DNA of 33,701 bases from Alphaproteobacteria bacterium (GTDB lineage Bacteria; Pseudomonadota; Alphaproteobacteria; TMED109), in contig JAJEGJ010000016.1 of NCBI GenBank assembly GCA_022819905.1, positions 1-33,701 of the forward strand, given 5' to 3'. This document shows positions 1 through 8,591 of the stretch, piece by piece (the first letter of the stretch is position 1; each line of letters starts with the position of its first letter). The notes beneath the pieces are model-generated. The model saw only the letters and a list, made by a program, of their open reading frames with translations. It had not been told where the DNA came from and searched no databases. The position numbers were made by a program, and so were the translations under genes.

Positions 1-22
1 ATCCGCGACGGCACGCTCCAGG

Positions 23-137
23 GTGGCAACTTTGCCGTGGAATCAGTGGCAGCCTTCGAATGGAATGGGCGGCAACTTTGCCTTGGAATCGGTGGCAACT
101 TTCATGTGGATTGGGTGGCAACTTTCACGTGGAATAC
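23..137. repeat. Five tandem 23-bp repeats
   Basis: Units begin at 23, 46, 69, 92 and 115, so the period is exactly 23 bp. Each begins G(T/C)GGCA(A/G)C and most continue with a CTTT run and a TGGAAT or similar block. Units 4 and 5 are the most alike and unit 2 is the most diverged. There are no spacers, so this is not CRISPR. The shared GGCAACTT core also occurs in the termini of the IS21-family element at 8416-10531, and multiple short repeats at the ends are typical of that family. The likeliest reading is the terminus of another IS21-family element lying to the left of the window; the exact end is not determined. Confidence 0.7.
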
Positions 138-281
138 GCACACCCATACAGACGCCAAGCCAAAACATCAGAATTGGTGTCAGGACGCTTGTCCGCCATC
201 GAAACCATGGAGGTCGCGACTCGTCCGCTTTGAGCCGATTCGTCCGTTCCAGGTTGGTGAATTAGCTGGCCAGAAGTGGCC

Positions 282-345
282 TGTCAGTTTCAATTGGAAA
301 CTGCGCACTCTAGACAAAGGGGACATTTCTACTTTGCGTTGACCG
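282..345. repeat. IS21-end-like sequence with a 7-bp inverted repeat
   Basis: The stretch begins TGTCAGTTTC and continues with AACTGCGCACT, paralleling the left tip of the IS21-family element at 8416 (TGTCA, then AACTGCTCACT). It contains a perfect inverted repeat, CAGTTTC (285-291) and GAAACTG (297-303), around AATTG. It may be a relic IS tip, or a palindromic operator upstream of the operon starting at 554. No transposase gene is attached. Confidence 0.3.
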
Positions 346-533
346 GCGCCGTTTGGGGGATGTGATACGAGTTGCGTTGTGGTAACGTTTTGGCTTGGTT
401 GAAGTTGGAATCTAATACCCTGATTACCAAAGATATTCTGTTCCGGTTAACCTACTGCCCGTGCGATACTCGGGCTAGAACGGCCGCTGATCTGGACATG
501 GGAGCGCGGCAGGCGGAAGCCCCTAGGAGGTAG
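346..533 (+). other. Non-coding leader of the DISARM-like operon
   Basis: I see no gene here. A weak promoter-like pairing (TTGGCT at 390-395 and TAATAC at 413-418, 17 bp apart) could serve the operon, but both boxes are poor and it is only a guess. A strong Shine-Dalgarno sequence, AGGAGG, lies at 525-530 just upstream of the mini-ORF at 534. Confidence 0.3.
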
Positions 534-557
534 ATGACGTTGCGGAACGGAATGTGA
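534..557 (+). CDS. Possible 7-codon leader peptide coupled to the methyltransferase
   Basis: AGGAGG at 525-530 is correctly placed for the ATG at 534, not for the GTG at 554. That ATG opens a seven-codon frame (MTLRNGM) whose TGA at 555-557 overlaps the methyltransferase GTG at 554-556. In the methyltransferase frame there is no other start codon between the TAG at 524 and the GTG. This arrangement suggests translational coupling or re-initiation. Alternatively, ATG 534 was the ancestral methyltransferase start and a one-base change shifted the frame. Confidence 0.35.
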   Translation: MTLRNGM

Positions 558-2113
558 AACACCCGCTTATCACGGAGAAGCTGTTAAGGCTTGGTACAGG
601 CGGACGGCCTCGCGTACTGGACCTTTTTGCTGGTTGCGGGGGACTCTCTCTGGGATTTCTGACAGCTGGCTTCGAGCTCGCGGCTGCCGTCGAGAACGAC
701 TCGACCACTGCAGTAACCTACGGCAGCAACTTCCACCCGGATGACGATCGGCACCGGCTGCATCGCGACATAATGTCGACGACTCCTGGCCGGCTCGTGA
801 GGGCGCTGGGTCTGGGCAGAATGGCAGAAGCGTTCGACGTGGTCATCGGCGGTCCGCCATGTCAGGCGTTCGCGCGTGTCGGCAGGTCGAAACTACGGGA
901 GATCGAGGCGCATCCCGAGGCATTCCGCCACGATCCGCGCGCAGCGCTCTACGGTCCTTACTTGAGGTTCGTGAAGTCTTGCAAACCGATCGCGATCTTG
1001 ATGGAGAACGTGCCGGATGCGATGAACTTCGGTGGACACAATGTGCCCGAGGAAGTCTGCGAAGTGTTGGATGATCTGGGCTACGCGTGCGCGTACACGC
1101 TGTTGAACGCGGCGTTCTACGGCGTCCCGCAGACACGGGAGCGAATGTTCCTGATCGCGTACCACCGCCAGATAGGCGAAAGGGTATCGTTCCCGAAACC
1201 GACCCATTGGATCGATCTGCCGCGCGGATACGAGGGCTCGCGGCAGGTCGCTCTGAAACTGCTGTCAAATGGTGATCTATTCTCAGAAGCGCATCACTAC
1301 GTGACCCCTCCTGAAGCCTCCGACAACTTGGCACCGGCCGTGTCGGCCAAAGAGGCCATTGGCGATCTGCCGAAGATTCCAGCGCGAACACTGATGTGCA
1401 AAGGTGTGCTGAGGCGCGGCGCGCGCCGTTTTGACAGCCTGCGGCGCTACGACGGTAGGCGGCCTGTCTCGGACTATGCGAGGACCATGAAAAACTGGCC
1501 CGGGTTCGAGGCGAGCGAGGGCGTCTACGATCACGTGATTCGTTACCTCCCTAGGGACTACGCGCTGTTCGCGCGCATGAAGGAAGGCGATCAATATCCG
1601 GAAGCACACAGGCTTGCTTTGAAGATGTTCCACGAGAAGCTCGCGGAGATTGCGAACAAGGACGCGCACTTGGAGCCTGGGGCGCGGAAGTACGAAGAGG
1701 TAAAGCAAAAAATCGTGCCTCCCTACGATTCGACGAAATTCCCGAACAAGTGGCGGAAGATTGCCAAGGACCAGCCGGTGCGAACGATCATGGCGCACTT
1801 GAGCAAGGACGGATACAGCCACATACATTACGACAGCGCGCAGGCGCGGACGATCTCAGTGAGGGAGGCGGCAAGGCTCCAGTCGTTCCCCGACGGGTTC
1901 GTCTTTGCGGGAGCTATGAATAAGGCATTCCAGCAGATTGGCAACGCGGTGCCTCCGTTGCTGGCGCAGGCGATCGCAGCTGACATGAGCGCGACCATGC
2001 GGTCAGCGGCTGGCGCAGCCGTAGTGGCGCGCGCTAGAACCGCTACCGCAGTAAGAAAGACGCTGGATGCTCCTGCCGGTCGGGCGGCAATCGATACGGG
2101 TGTTGAAGCCTGA
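554..2113 (+). CDS. DNA C5-cytosine methyltransferase (DrmMII-like position)
   Basis: The 519-residue protein transfers a methyl group from S-adenosylmethionine to carbon 5 of cytosine. Conserved blocks appear in the usual order: motif I DLFAGCGGLSLGF near residue 24, motif IV GGPPCQ with the catalytic Cys near residue 101, motif VI MENVP, motif VIII QTRERMFLIA, a variable target-recognition region, then motif IX/X ending QIGNAVPPLLAQAIA near residue 465. The GTG start is the only start open in frame after a TAG at 524. It heads the operon with a vsr remnant, an SF1 helicase, drmA and drmB, which matches the self-marking enzyme (DrmMII) of class 2 DISARM. The recognition sequence cannot be read from the sequence. 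All motifs are intact. Confidence 0.92.
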   Translation: MKHPLITEKLLRLGTGGRPRVLDLFAGCGGLSLGFLTAGFELAAAVENDSTTAVTYGSNFHPDDDRHRLHRDIMSTTPGRLVRALGLGRMAEAFDVVIGGPPCQAFARVGRSKLREIEAHPEAFRHDPRAALYGPYLRFVKSCKPIAILMENVPDAMNFGGHNVPEEVCEVLDDLGYACAYTLLNAAFYGVPQTRERMFLIAYHRQIGERVSFPKPTHWIDLPRGYEGSRQVALKLLSNGDLFSEAHHYVTPPEASDNLAPAVSAKEAIGDLPKIPARTLMCKGVLRRGARRFDSLRRYDGRRPVSDYARTMKNWPGFEASEGVYDHVIRYLPRDYALFARMKEGDQYPEAHRLALKMFHEKLAEIANKDAHLEPGARKYEEVKQKIVPPYDSTKFPNKWRKIAKDQPVRTIMAHLSKDGYSHIHYDSAQARTISVREAARLQSFPDGFVFAGAMNKAFQQIGNAVPPLLAQAIAADMSATMRSAAGAAVVARARTATAVRKTLDAPAGRAAIDTGVEA

Positions 2114-2122
2114 CGAAGGGCC

Positions 2123-2661
2123 ATGGTGACGGCAGACTGGCGATCAAACGACGTACTGACTCCGCCCCAGCGCAGGCTGGTGATGAGTCGGATCAGAGGC
2201 AAGAACTGCAAGCCGGAGTTGGTTGTGCGTGGCGGGCTTCACACGCGAGGTCTGCGCTACCGGCTCGAAGTATTCAACCTGTCCGGCAGCCCGGTCATGG
2301 TGTTCCTCGGTTCACGGCGACGGTGTTTGTGCACGGGTGCTAGCGGCGCGGTCTCGGATGTTTGCTGTTCAGGTGGCCGAAGGGCGGCGCAGAGTTCTGG
2401 CAACTCAAGATCAAGCGGATTGTGGAACGGAACCGCGCCGTGCTGAGGGAAAAAGGGACGGATGGCTGGCGCGTGTTGGATGTCCAGAAACGCGCATTCC
2501 GAGGCAAGTACCGGGGAGAACTAGCAGACGTGGTGAGCGAAGGGGAGACAAATGTGCGGGTCGGCCAAGCGTATTTCGTCAAAATCGCTGAGAAGGACGT
2601 TGGTGTGGCGCGTGTTGGGCGCGCCGATTCGGCAGTGGGAGTTCCGGGGGATGCGGGTTGA
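2123..2661 (+). pseudogene. Decayed Vsr (very short patch repair) endonuclease
   Basis: Vsr nicks T:G mismatches left by deamination of 5-methylcytosine and usually travels with a C5 methyltransferase, as here. The first part reads like Vsr: an N-terminal PPQRRLVMSRIRGKN block and a KPELVVRGGLHTRGLRYRL block. Where the family has a GRPD-type motif with a catalytic Asp, this copy has GSPV. One T appears to be missing just after (about 2300-2306), which moves the rest one frame back. In that frame the family's VHGCFWH motif reads VHGC followed by TAG (about 2340), with W and H changed to R. The downstream C-terminal block (RWPKGGAEFWQLK, then GWRVL) is still recognisable. A lost catalytic residue, a frameshift and a stop make this non-functional. 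Its end overlaps the next gene's ATG as TGATG. Confidence 0.85.
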
Positions 2662-4772
2662 TGGCGCAGGTCGAGGTGCGGATTCTCAGGAAGGCAAAGG
2701 AAGTCGAGCGGGTAACGCGTCCTGTCCATTTCGTGGACGGTAAGCCCTACGTGAAGTACAAGCGGCGTCTCTGGCCGCTGGCCAACGGCGGCGAGGTTCG
2801 GCTGGATGGGGCGGAGGCTCTAGGGGCTGAAGAGGAAGACGGGCACGACCCGGTCTCGGAATTCCAGGTGGTACCGCCCGCCCTTATTGAGTGGGACGAG
2901 TCGCAGCGGAGGGTCATCGACGCCCCGGCCGAAGAACGTCTGTTGGTTGGTGCCGGTCCTGGGACTGGGAAGACAGCAGTGGCCTGCGGGCGGGTGTCGC
3001 AACTCATTGACCAATATGGCCTGGAACCGAGTCGCGTGTGGCTGATCAGCTTCACCCGGACTGCTGTGCAGGAGATTCGCGACCGGATTGCTGCGTACTT
3101 GGAGGACGCATCTGCGGCCTATGCGGTGAAGATTGCGACGCTTGACTCGCACGCCTGGACCATACATTCGGGTTTCGACGAGGGAACCCGTTTACTGGGT
3201 TCCTACGAGGAGAACATCGGGCATGTTCTGCAGCTCGTCCGGCAGGATGTGGACGTCGCCGATTACCTCGAAGGCGTCGAGCACCTGATCGTCGACGAAG
3301 CGCAGGACATAGTTGGAACTAGGGCGGATTTGGTGGTCGAGCTGGTTCGGAAGATGTCCTCCTCTTGCGGTGTGACGGTGTTTGCAGACGAAGCCCAAGC
3401 GATCTACGGATTCGCTGACGCAAAGGAAATCCGTTCCGACCAGATTGCGGACGCTCCTCAACCCCCGTTTCCGTCGAGGATCCGAAGTGGCACCGCAGGT
3501 CCGTTCCGGGAGTGCGAACTAACGGAGGTGCATCGAACCAGTTCTTCTCAGTTGCTGACGATCTTTTCCGACACGCGGCGCAAGGTGCTAACCGCGGCCG
3601 GCAAGGGAGAGGACAAGCTTGCCGAGATCAGGGATCAGATCATCAGCCTCGCGCACGGAGAGGCTCCGGCCATCGACGGAGCGGCGCTCGCGAAGCTGGA
3701 GGACACGTTTGTCCTGTACCGCAGGCGGTCCGACGTGCTTCTGACGTCGTCAATTTTGGCGCAGAACGGCGTGGCGCATCGCGTTCGAATGTCCGGACTT
3801 CCCGTGTGTCTCGCGCCATGGATCGGCGCCGCGCTGTCGGGGCACGCCAACGCAGACCTGGACCGCGAGAGATTCATGGAGTTGTGGGATGAGAACGTGC
3901 GGGGTACGGCTTTGGCAACGTGCGGGGCGGGCGAGGCGTGGACCCGTCTTGTGCGCATCGGCGGACGCACGGATGCGGTGCTGGACATGCGGCTGCTGCG
4001 TCAGCGCCTCGGCCGCAAGCAGCCACCGGCCGAAGTCTGCGATACCGCGGTAGGTGTCGGGGGTCCCATTGTGGGGACGATACACGCATCGAAGGGACGC
4101 GAGGCTGACACCGTCCACCTCATGCTGCCGGATACGCAGGGTGCGCACCTTGACCAGGATGAAGAAGCCCGAGTGGTATTCGTCGGCGCGACACGAGGAC
4201 GCGCGAAGCTGCTTGTCGGCCGTGGGTACCGGCAGCATGCCGGGCGCGTCGATGTTTCAGGCAGGGTGTTCTGTCTCCAGACGCGACGGGACTCGCCGCG
4301 CGCCCAGTTCGAGATAGGTCGCGACACCGACATCGATGCGGAAGGGTTGGCGGGTCGGCACCTGTTCGCGAGCACCGAGGCGGTTTGGGAAGGCCAACGC
4401 CGGATCCTCGGGATCGCCGATGAGCCTGCGGCACTTGTCGCCGTCTGCGATCGCGACGTCGATTTCCTATACCGGCTGAGTGAGGATGGCTCGGGACGGT
4501 GCCTAGCGGTGCTGTCCCGAAGCGTCAATAACGATCTGTTCTTCGTCGCGAATGCGCTTCAGGCCAAACTCGGCGGGGGCCGTCGGCGTCCACCCGATGT
4601 GCTCCGCCACCTGCATGTGCGCGGCGTGCGCACGGTTGTCCTGCCCCCGGATGCGCCCGAGGGGGAGCTGCTTCATGAGCCGTGGAGAAGTAGTGGGATC
4701 ATGATGGCGCCTCTGGTGCTGGGCTACACCACGTCGTTCTTCCCCCTCATCGGCAAGCGCCAGGGGCGGTGA
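2661..4772 (+). CDS. UvrD/Rep-type SF1 helicase of the DISARM-like operon
   Basis: The protein has 703 residues from ATG 2661 (an in-frame TTG sits one codon earlier). The first ~90 residues are a separate N-terminal segment. Then come SF1A helicase motifs: Walker A GAGPGTGKT (97-105), the Q/Ia region with SFTRTAVQEIRDR, Walker B DEAQD (212-216), FADEAQAIYGFAD (III), a VHRTSSS element, GTIHASKGREADTV (about 472-485, motif V) and VVFVGATRGRAKL (about 504, motif VI). It probably translocates on or unwinds DNA with ATP. No nuclease motif is obvious; the last ~150 residues have no family I recognise. It lies between the vsr relic and drmA, the stop being 1 nt before drmA's ATG, roughly where class 2 DISARM carries drmE. 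I cannot say whether it is a DrmE homologue. Confidence 0.85.
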   Translation: MAQVEVRILRKAKEVERVTRPVHFVDGKPYVKYKRRLWPLANGGEVRLDGAEALGAEEEDGHDPVSEFQVVPPALIEWDESQRRVIDAPAEERLLVGAGPGTGKTAVACGRVSQLIDQYGLEPSRVWLISFTRTAVQEIRDRIAAYLEDASAAYAVKIATLDSHAWTIHSGFDEGTRLLGSYEENIGHVLQLVRQDVDVADYLEGVEHLIVDEAQDIVGTRADLVVELVRKMSSSCGVTVFADEAQAIYGFADAKEIRSDQIADAPQPPFPSRIRSGTAGPFRECELTEVHRTSSSQLLTIFSDTRRKVLTAAGKGEDKLAEIRDQIISLAHGEAPAIDGAALAKLEDTFVLYRRRSDVLLTSSILAQNGVAHRVRMSGLPVCLAPWIGAALSGHANADLDRERFMELWDENVRGTALATCGAGEAWTRLVRIGGRTDAVLDMRLLRQRLGRKQPPAEVCDTAVGVGGPIVGTIHASKGREADTVHLMLPDTQGAHLDQDEEARVVFVGATRGRAKLLVGRGYRQHAGRVDVSGRVFCLQTRRDSPRAQFEIGRDTDIDAEGLAGRHLFASTEAVWEGQRRILGIADEPAALVAVCDRDVDFLYRLSEDGSGRCLAVLSRSVNNDLFFVANALQAKLGGGRRRPPDVLRHLHVRGVRTVVLPPDAPEGELLHEPWRSSGIMMAPLVLGYTTSFFPLIGKRQGR

Positions 4773-4773
4773 G

Positions 4774-7700
4774 ATGCGGGAGCTGCTGCTCGACCGGCTG
4801 GAACAGGATTTAATTGGTCCTCACGCTGATGCCGAAGTGCTGATGTCGCGGCCGTCGGACGTGTATCTCACCGGCATGCTATGGCCGCGTGAGAGCCGTA
4901 TGGGTGCGGAAGAGGATGAACGTTTCGGTATCGCCGGGGCGGGCCAGAGCGAGACCGACAGCGGAGGCGAGGAGGAGGAAATTTCCCTTACCGGTCTGTT
5001 CCGACCGTGTTCGGCCGGGGTGTCTTTCGCAGCGCGCGGGGAAGCCGGCAAGAGACTCGGCATCACGGTTCGCTTCGCTACGTACGAGCCGGTTCGGAGT
5101 TCTGAGGTTGAGGGAAGGAATCGAGCGGAAGCCGCAGCGATAGAGGATGGCCTTGGTGGAATTACGCGGACTGAGTGGCGACGCCGGGCGCACAACATCG
5201 TTTTGGAAAACGTCGCTCTGGAAGATGGATCGTCGTTCGTCGATCTGGAGCCATATGGCGCCCCCCCGAAGGTCAGGCTGCATGTGCGCACGGCGCCGTG
5301 GACGACTGGTCTGCTGGCCACCGTCACGCTTCTGAATGAGGCCGAACCGGACGAGGATGCTGGTCGCGAAGGGACCGAACGACTCACGCTGTTCCAGACG
5401 CGGATCGAGATACGGCCCGGAGAAGGGACTGTACTGGTCGCGAGGCCTTCGCGACGAGCGGTGCTCGATGACGATGACCGCTCGGCGGCGCTGCTCTACC
5501 GGAATGCACGTGAGTTCGCAAACGGGCATACCTGTTCGGCAGAATGGGAGAGCGTTGCCGATTCGGCGACGGCGGACATGGTGGCGACCGCATGGCTGCC
5601 GGCAACGGTTGTGCCCGCAACCCGAGCAACCGGCCACGAGGTGTTTGAATCGCTTCGTCGGGACGGGCCAACCAGCCCGTTGTCGGCCCGATGGCTCGCG
5701 ACGGCAGATCCACTCGAACTGGCCGAAGGTCTCCAACGATTGCCCGCGGTCTACGCGACTTGGCTGGGCGAAAGGGAAACAGATGCAGCTGACCTTCCCG
5801 ACGAGTTCGTGCAACAGGCGGAAAAGAACATCGCCGTGTGCCTAGAGGTCTATGCGCGCATGGCGGACGGTGCGCGTCGGATAGCTGGAGACGCGACGAT
5901 GGCTCGAGCGTTCCGGCTCGCGAATCTCGCGATTGATCTGCAGCACGGCTGGGATTATGAAAAGCAAATGCGGGGGCCATTTGAATGGCGGCCGTTCCAG
6001 CTTGGGTTCATCCTGCTGGCAGCGGCGTCGGTGGCGGATCGAAATCACCCCGAACGCGAGATCATGGATCTTCTGTGGTTTCCAACGGGTGGTGGGAAGA
6101 CGGAGGCATACCTCGCGCTGATCGCTTTTCTCGCGTTCTACCGGCGCCTTGCGGCACCCGATGGCCCGGACGCCGGCGATGGCGTTGCGGCGGTTATCCG
6201 CTACACGCTGCGACTGTTGACCACGCAGCAGTTCACTCGTGCTTCCGCGGTGGTGCTTGCTTGCGAAGCGATCCGTCGTGGACGCATCCGCGAGGCTGAG
6301 GCGTCCCGAAAAGAGCTTGGGGATACGCCGTTCTCGATCGGCCTCTGGGTTGGCGGGGAGGCGGTTCCCAACCGTGTGACCGACGCCGCGGCGGCGCTTG
6401 GCGGAGCACCGGACCAGCCGACTCCCAAACAGCTTGTGCAATGTCCTGCATGTCGGAACCCGCTGTCCTGGGAACACGACGAAGTGGCGGATGCCATCCA
6501 CACGCGATGCGAGAGTCGTGAGTGCGTGTTGATCCATCCGGAGGCACCCCTGCCGGTATGGACGGTCGACGAGGACGTGTATCGGGCGAGACCGACGTTG
6601 ATCATCGGGACGGTCGACAAGTTCGCTCAGATCGTGCGGCGTAAGGAGGTGAACGGCCTGTTCGGTCTCGACAATGGCCGACCGCCCGACCTGATCCTCC
6701 AGGACGAACTACACCTGATCTCGGGTCCCTTGGGTACGGTTGCGGGTCTTTACGAGGCGGCAATCGACCGGTTGTTCGAGTCGGGTGGAGCGCGCCCGAA
6801 GATCATCGGGTCTACGGCGACGATCCGGCGCGCCTCAGAACAGGTTGCATCTCTGTTCGACCGGGCCACTAGGCAGTTCCCGCCGTCCTGCATCGATTCG
6901 GACGATTCCGGGTTCGCTGTCGTGGACCATGATGCACCAGGGCGGGTCTACGCCGGTGTCACGACAGCCGGGCGTTCAGCGAAGTTTACGCTTCAGGCGG
7001 TGGCAGCCTCCCTTCTGCAGTCGGCTTTCGGCGGCACGACGGACGACAATGCGAGGGACCCCTATTGGACGCTAGTTTCGTATTTCAACTCGCTGCGGGA
7101 GCTTGGCGGTGCACTTGTGCTGATGCAGGATGACGTGAACGACAGTCTTTCTCTGCTCGCGGAACGCCGAGACGAGACAGCGCGCCAGCCGGAGTTAATC
7201 GAAGAGCTGACCTCCAGACGGACCCAGGCTGACGTCAGGGACATGCTGCACCGCCTTTCCATTCGCGCGGATGGTCGGGGCGCCCTTGATGTTGTGCTGG
7301 CCACGAACATGCTGAGCGTCGGAGTTGACATCCCCCGGCTCGGCCTGATGCTAGTCAATGGCCAGCCGAAGGGGATCGCCGAGTACATTCAGGCGACGAG
7401 CCGTGTAGGTCGGGGCAATGTCCCGGGGCTGGTGGTCGCCGTGCTCAACAACGCCAAGGCCCGGGACCGATCGCACTATGAGAGCTTCGCGAGCTTTCAC
7501 GAGGCGCTCTACCGGGATGTGGAACCGACCAGCGTGACACCGTTCGCGTCGAGGGCTCGGGACCGGGCGTTGCATGCCGTTTTGGTGGCGCTGATAAGGC
7601 ATCTTGTTCCCGGAATGCTGGACAGACCGGAGTTGGACGACGATGCCGTCGATGGAGCAAGACGCCTCATTGCCGATGTGGTGCGGAGGGCGAAGGCAAT

Positions 7701-7956
7701 TGACCCGCAGGAGGTCGCGGTGGCGCGTGAACTGGAGAGGCTCCTCGATACCTGGGAGCTCCGTGCTCCGGGAAGTTACTGGACCCGCCAAGCCCGCAGT
7801 TCCCTGCTTCAAGATGCAGAACGAGCAGCAACACTGCGGGCAATGGGCCGAATGCCGGGAGAAGCCTGGCCGACACTGAACAACATGCGCAGCGTCGAGG
7901 CTGGTACGCGATTCCGGCTTGCCGAAAGGCTGCGCGAACCGGACTCGGGAGGTTAG
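4774..7956 (+). CDS. drmA: DISARM helicase DrmA
   Basis: The protein is 1060 residues, within the usual range for DrmA, the SF2 helicase that with DrmB forms the DISARM core on DNA. A long N-terminal region (about 1-400) without clear enzymatic motifs precedes the helicase. Walker A is PTGGGKTEAY (from about residue 437), motif II is the unusual DELH (644-647), motif III is GSTATI, a Cys cluster (CPAC then C..R.C) lies near 560-595, and the C-terminal RecA fold shows SVGVDIPRLGLM (from about 848) and IQATSRVGRG (about 872-881). The DELH form of motif II with PTGGGKTE is characteristic of the DrmA group. The ATG lies 1 nt after the upstream stop and drmB follows 3 nt after the stop, so the genes are co-transcribed. 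It is intact, but its partner is interrupted. Confidence 0.9.
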   Translation: MRELLLDRLEQDLIGPHADAEVLMSRPSDVYLTGMLWPRESRMGAEEDERFGIAGAGQSETDSGGEEEEISLTGLFRPCSAGVSFAARGEAGKRLGITVRFATYEPVRSSEVEGRNRAEAAAIEDGLGGITRTEWRRRAHNIVLENVALEDGSSFVDLEPYGAPPKVRLHVRTAPWTTGLLATVTLLNEAEPDEDAGREGTERLTLFQTRIEIRPGEGTVLVARPSRRAVLDDDDRSAALLYRNAREFANGHTCSAEWESVADSATADMVATAWLPATVVPATRATGHEVFESLRRDGPTSPLSARWLATADPLELAEGLQRLPAVYATWLGERETDAADLPDEFVQQAEKNIAVCLEVYARMADGARRIAGDATMARAFRLANLAIDLQHGWDYEKQMRGPFEWRPFQLGFILLAAASVADRNHPEREIMDLLWFPTGGGKTEAYLALIAFLAFYRRLAAPDGPDAGDGVAAVIRYTLRLLTTQQFTRASAVVLACEAIRRGRIREAEASRKELGDTPFSIGLWVGGEAVPNRVTDAAAALGGAPDQPTPKQLVQCPACRNPLSWEHDEVADAIHTRCESRECVLIHPEAPLPVWTVDEDVYRARPTLIIGTVDKFAQIVRRKEVNGLFGLDNGRPPDLILQDELHLISGPLGTVAGLYEAAIDRLFESGGARPKIIGSTATIRRASEQVASLFDRATRQFPPSCIDSDDSGFAVVDHDAPGRVYAGVTTAGRSAKFTLQAVAASLLQSAFGGTTDDNARDPYWTLVSYFNSLRELGGALVLMQDDVNDSLSLLAERRDETARQPELIEELTSRRTQADVRDMLHRLSIRADGRGALDVVLATNMLSVGVDIPRLGLMLVNGQPKGIAEYIQATSRVGRGNVPGLVVAVLNNAKARDRSHYESFASFHEALYRDVEPTSVTPFASRARDRALHAVLVALIRHLVPGMLDRPELDDDAVDGARRLIADVVRRAKAIDPQEVAVARELERLLDTWELRAPGSYWTRQARSSLLQDAERAATLRAMGRMPGEAWPTLNNMRSVEAGTRFRLAERLREPDSGG

Positions 7957-7959
7957 CGG

Positions 7960-8415
7960 GTGGCGAACAATCGACTTGGTGAATTGCGAAGAAGCGCCGT
8001 CGTGATGACATTTGGACCGGGTTCGGTCGTCGACTTTCGGGCGGACGACGCCCCAGTGTCCGCCGTCGCGGCAGGATTGGAGGAATGGGACAGGTCATTC
8101 CCGCCCGCGGGCCTCGCCAACCCGCAGAGGATCAGTGAACCAAGGTTGCAGAGAAGGCTCTCGGTGGATGGTTTCCGTCTTCCACCAGTTATCGATGAGA
8201 ACTCGCGGGACAGGGACGGTAATCCCGACCGTCGGACGCTCGTCGCCGCACGGTTTCCAGGGTGGCTGCAGTGCCCGCAGTGCGACCGTCTGGCCCGGGC
8301 GGGCCGCTGGTCCCAGGACCCGGGACGGGCGTACCGCTATTGCGCAAGTTGCACACGCCGGGCGCCCGGTGAGCGCAAGGTGTTCGCGGTACCTGTCCGC
8401 TTCGTGATGGCCTGT
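7960..8415 (+). pseudogene. drmB: DrmB (DUF1998), 5' part, cut by IS21-family element
   Basis: This is the first 152 codons of DrmB, from GTG 7960 with GGGAGG upstream. It begins MANNRLGELRRSAVVMTFGP and contains a zinc-binding pair CPQC...CASC near residues 105-130, then ends at RFVMAC. In intact homologues this segment continues into a GH(L/I)DDFPW block, which is found on the far side of the insertion, at 10543. After 8415 the frame enters the IS tip and ends at 8511, giving a 183-residue truncated product with about 31 foreign residues. That peptide lacks the DUF1998 domain and is unlikely to support DrmA. I saw no other lesion in this part. Confidence 0.9.
8411..8415. repeat. Left target-site duplication (CCTGT)
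   Basis: CCTGT at 8411-8415 is repeated at 10532-10536, immediately outside both ends of the IS21-family element. A 5-bp duplication is within the range this family produces. The duplicated bases are part of the drmB codons for Ala-Cys. Confidence 0.85.
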
Positions 8416-8519
8416 TGTCAATGGCAACTTAAAACTGCTCACTTTTGGCAACTTAAAATTGCACACTTTTCCCGGAGGGTCGCCTCGGGTTCCGCAGTGA
8501 CCCTCGCTTGAAGGCTGTT

Positions 8520-8574
8520 CGCGTTGGGGGCCGGACGCAGGGCGCGGAGCGACCGGAGACCGGCCCCCAACGCG
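8520..8574. terminator. Strong 15-bp-stem hairpin after istB
   Basis: CGCGTTGGGGGCCGG (8520-8534) is perfectly complementary to CCGGCCCCCAACGCG (8560-8574), with 25 bases between. It lies 17 bp beyond the istB stop, inside the IS. No T-run follows on either strand, so it is not a classical intrinsic terminator. It may stop transcription in or out of the element or block read-through from drmB. Confidence 0.5.
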
Positions 8575-8591
8575 TCGCGAAGCGGGCCGGA

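Noticed and set aside
23-137. Possible CRISPR array
   Set aside because: The repeats are directly adjacent with no spacers between the units.
23-342. Two overlapping short frames at the left edge (23-265, 37-342)
   Set aside because: They run through tandem repeats and show no family features or start signals.
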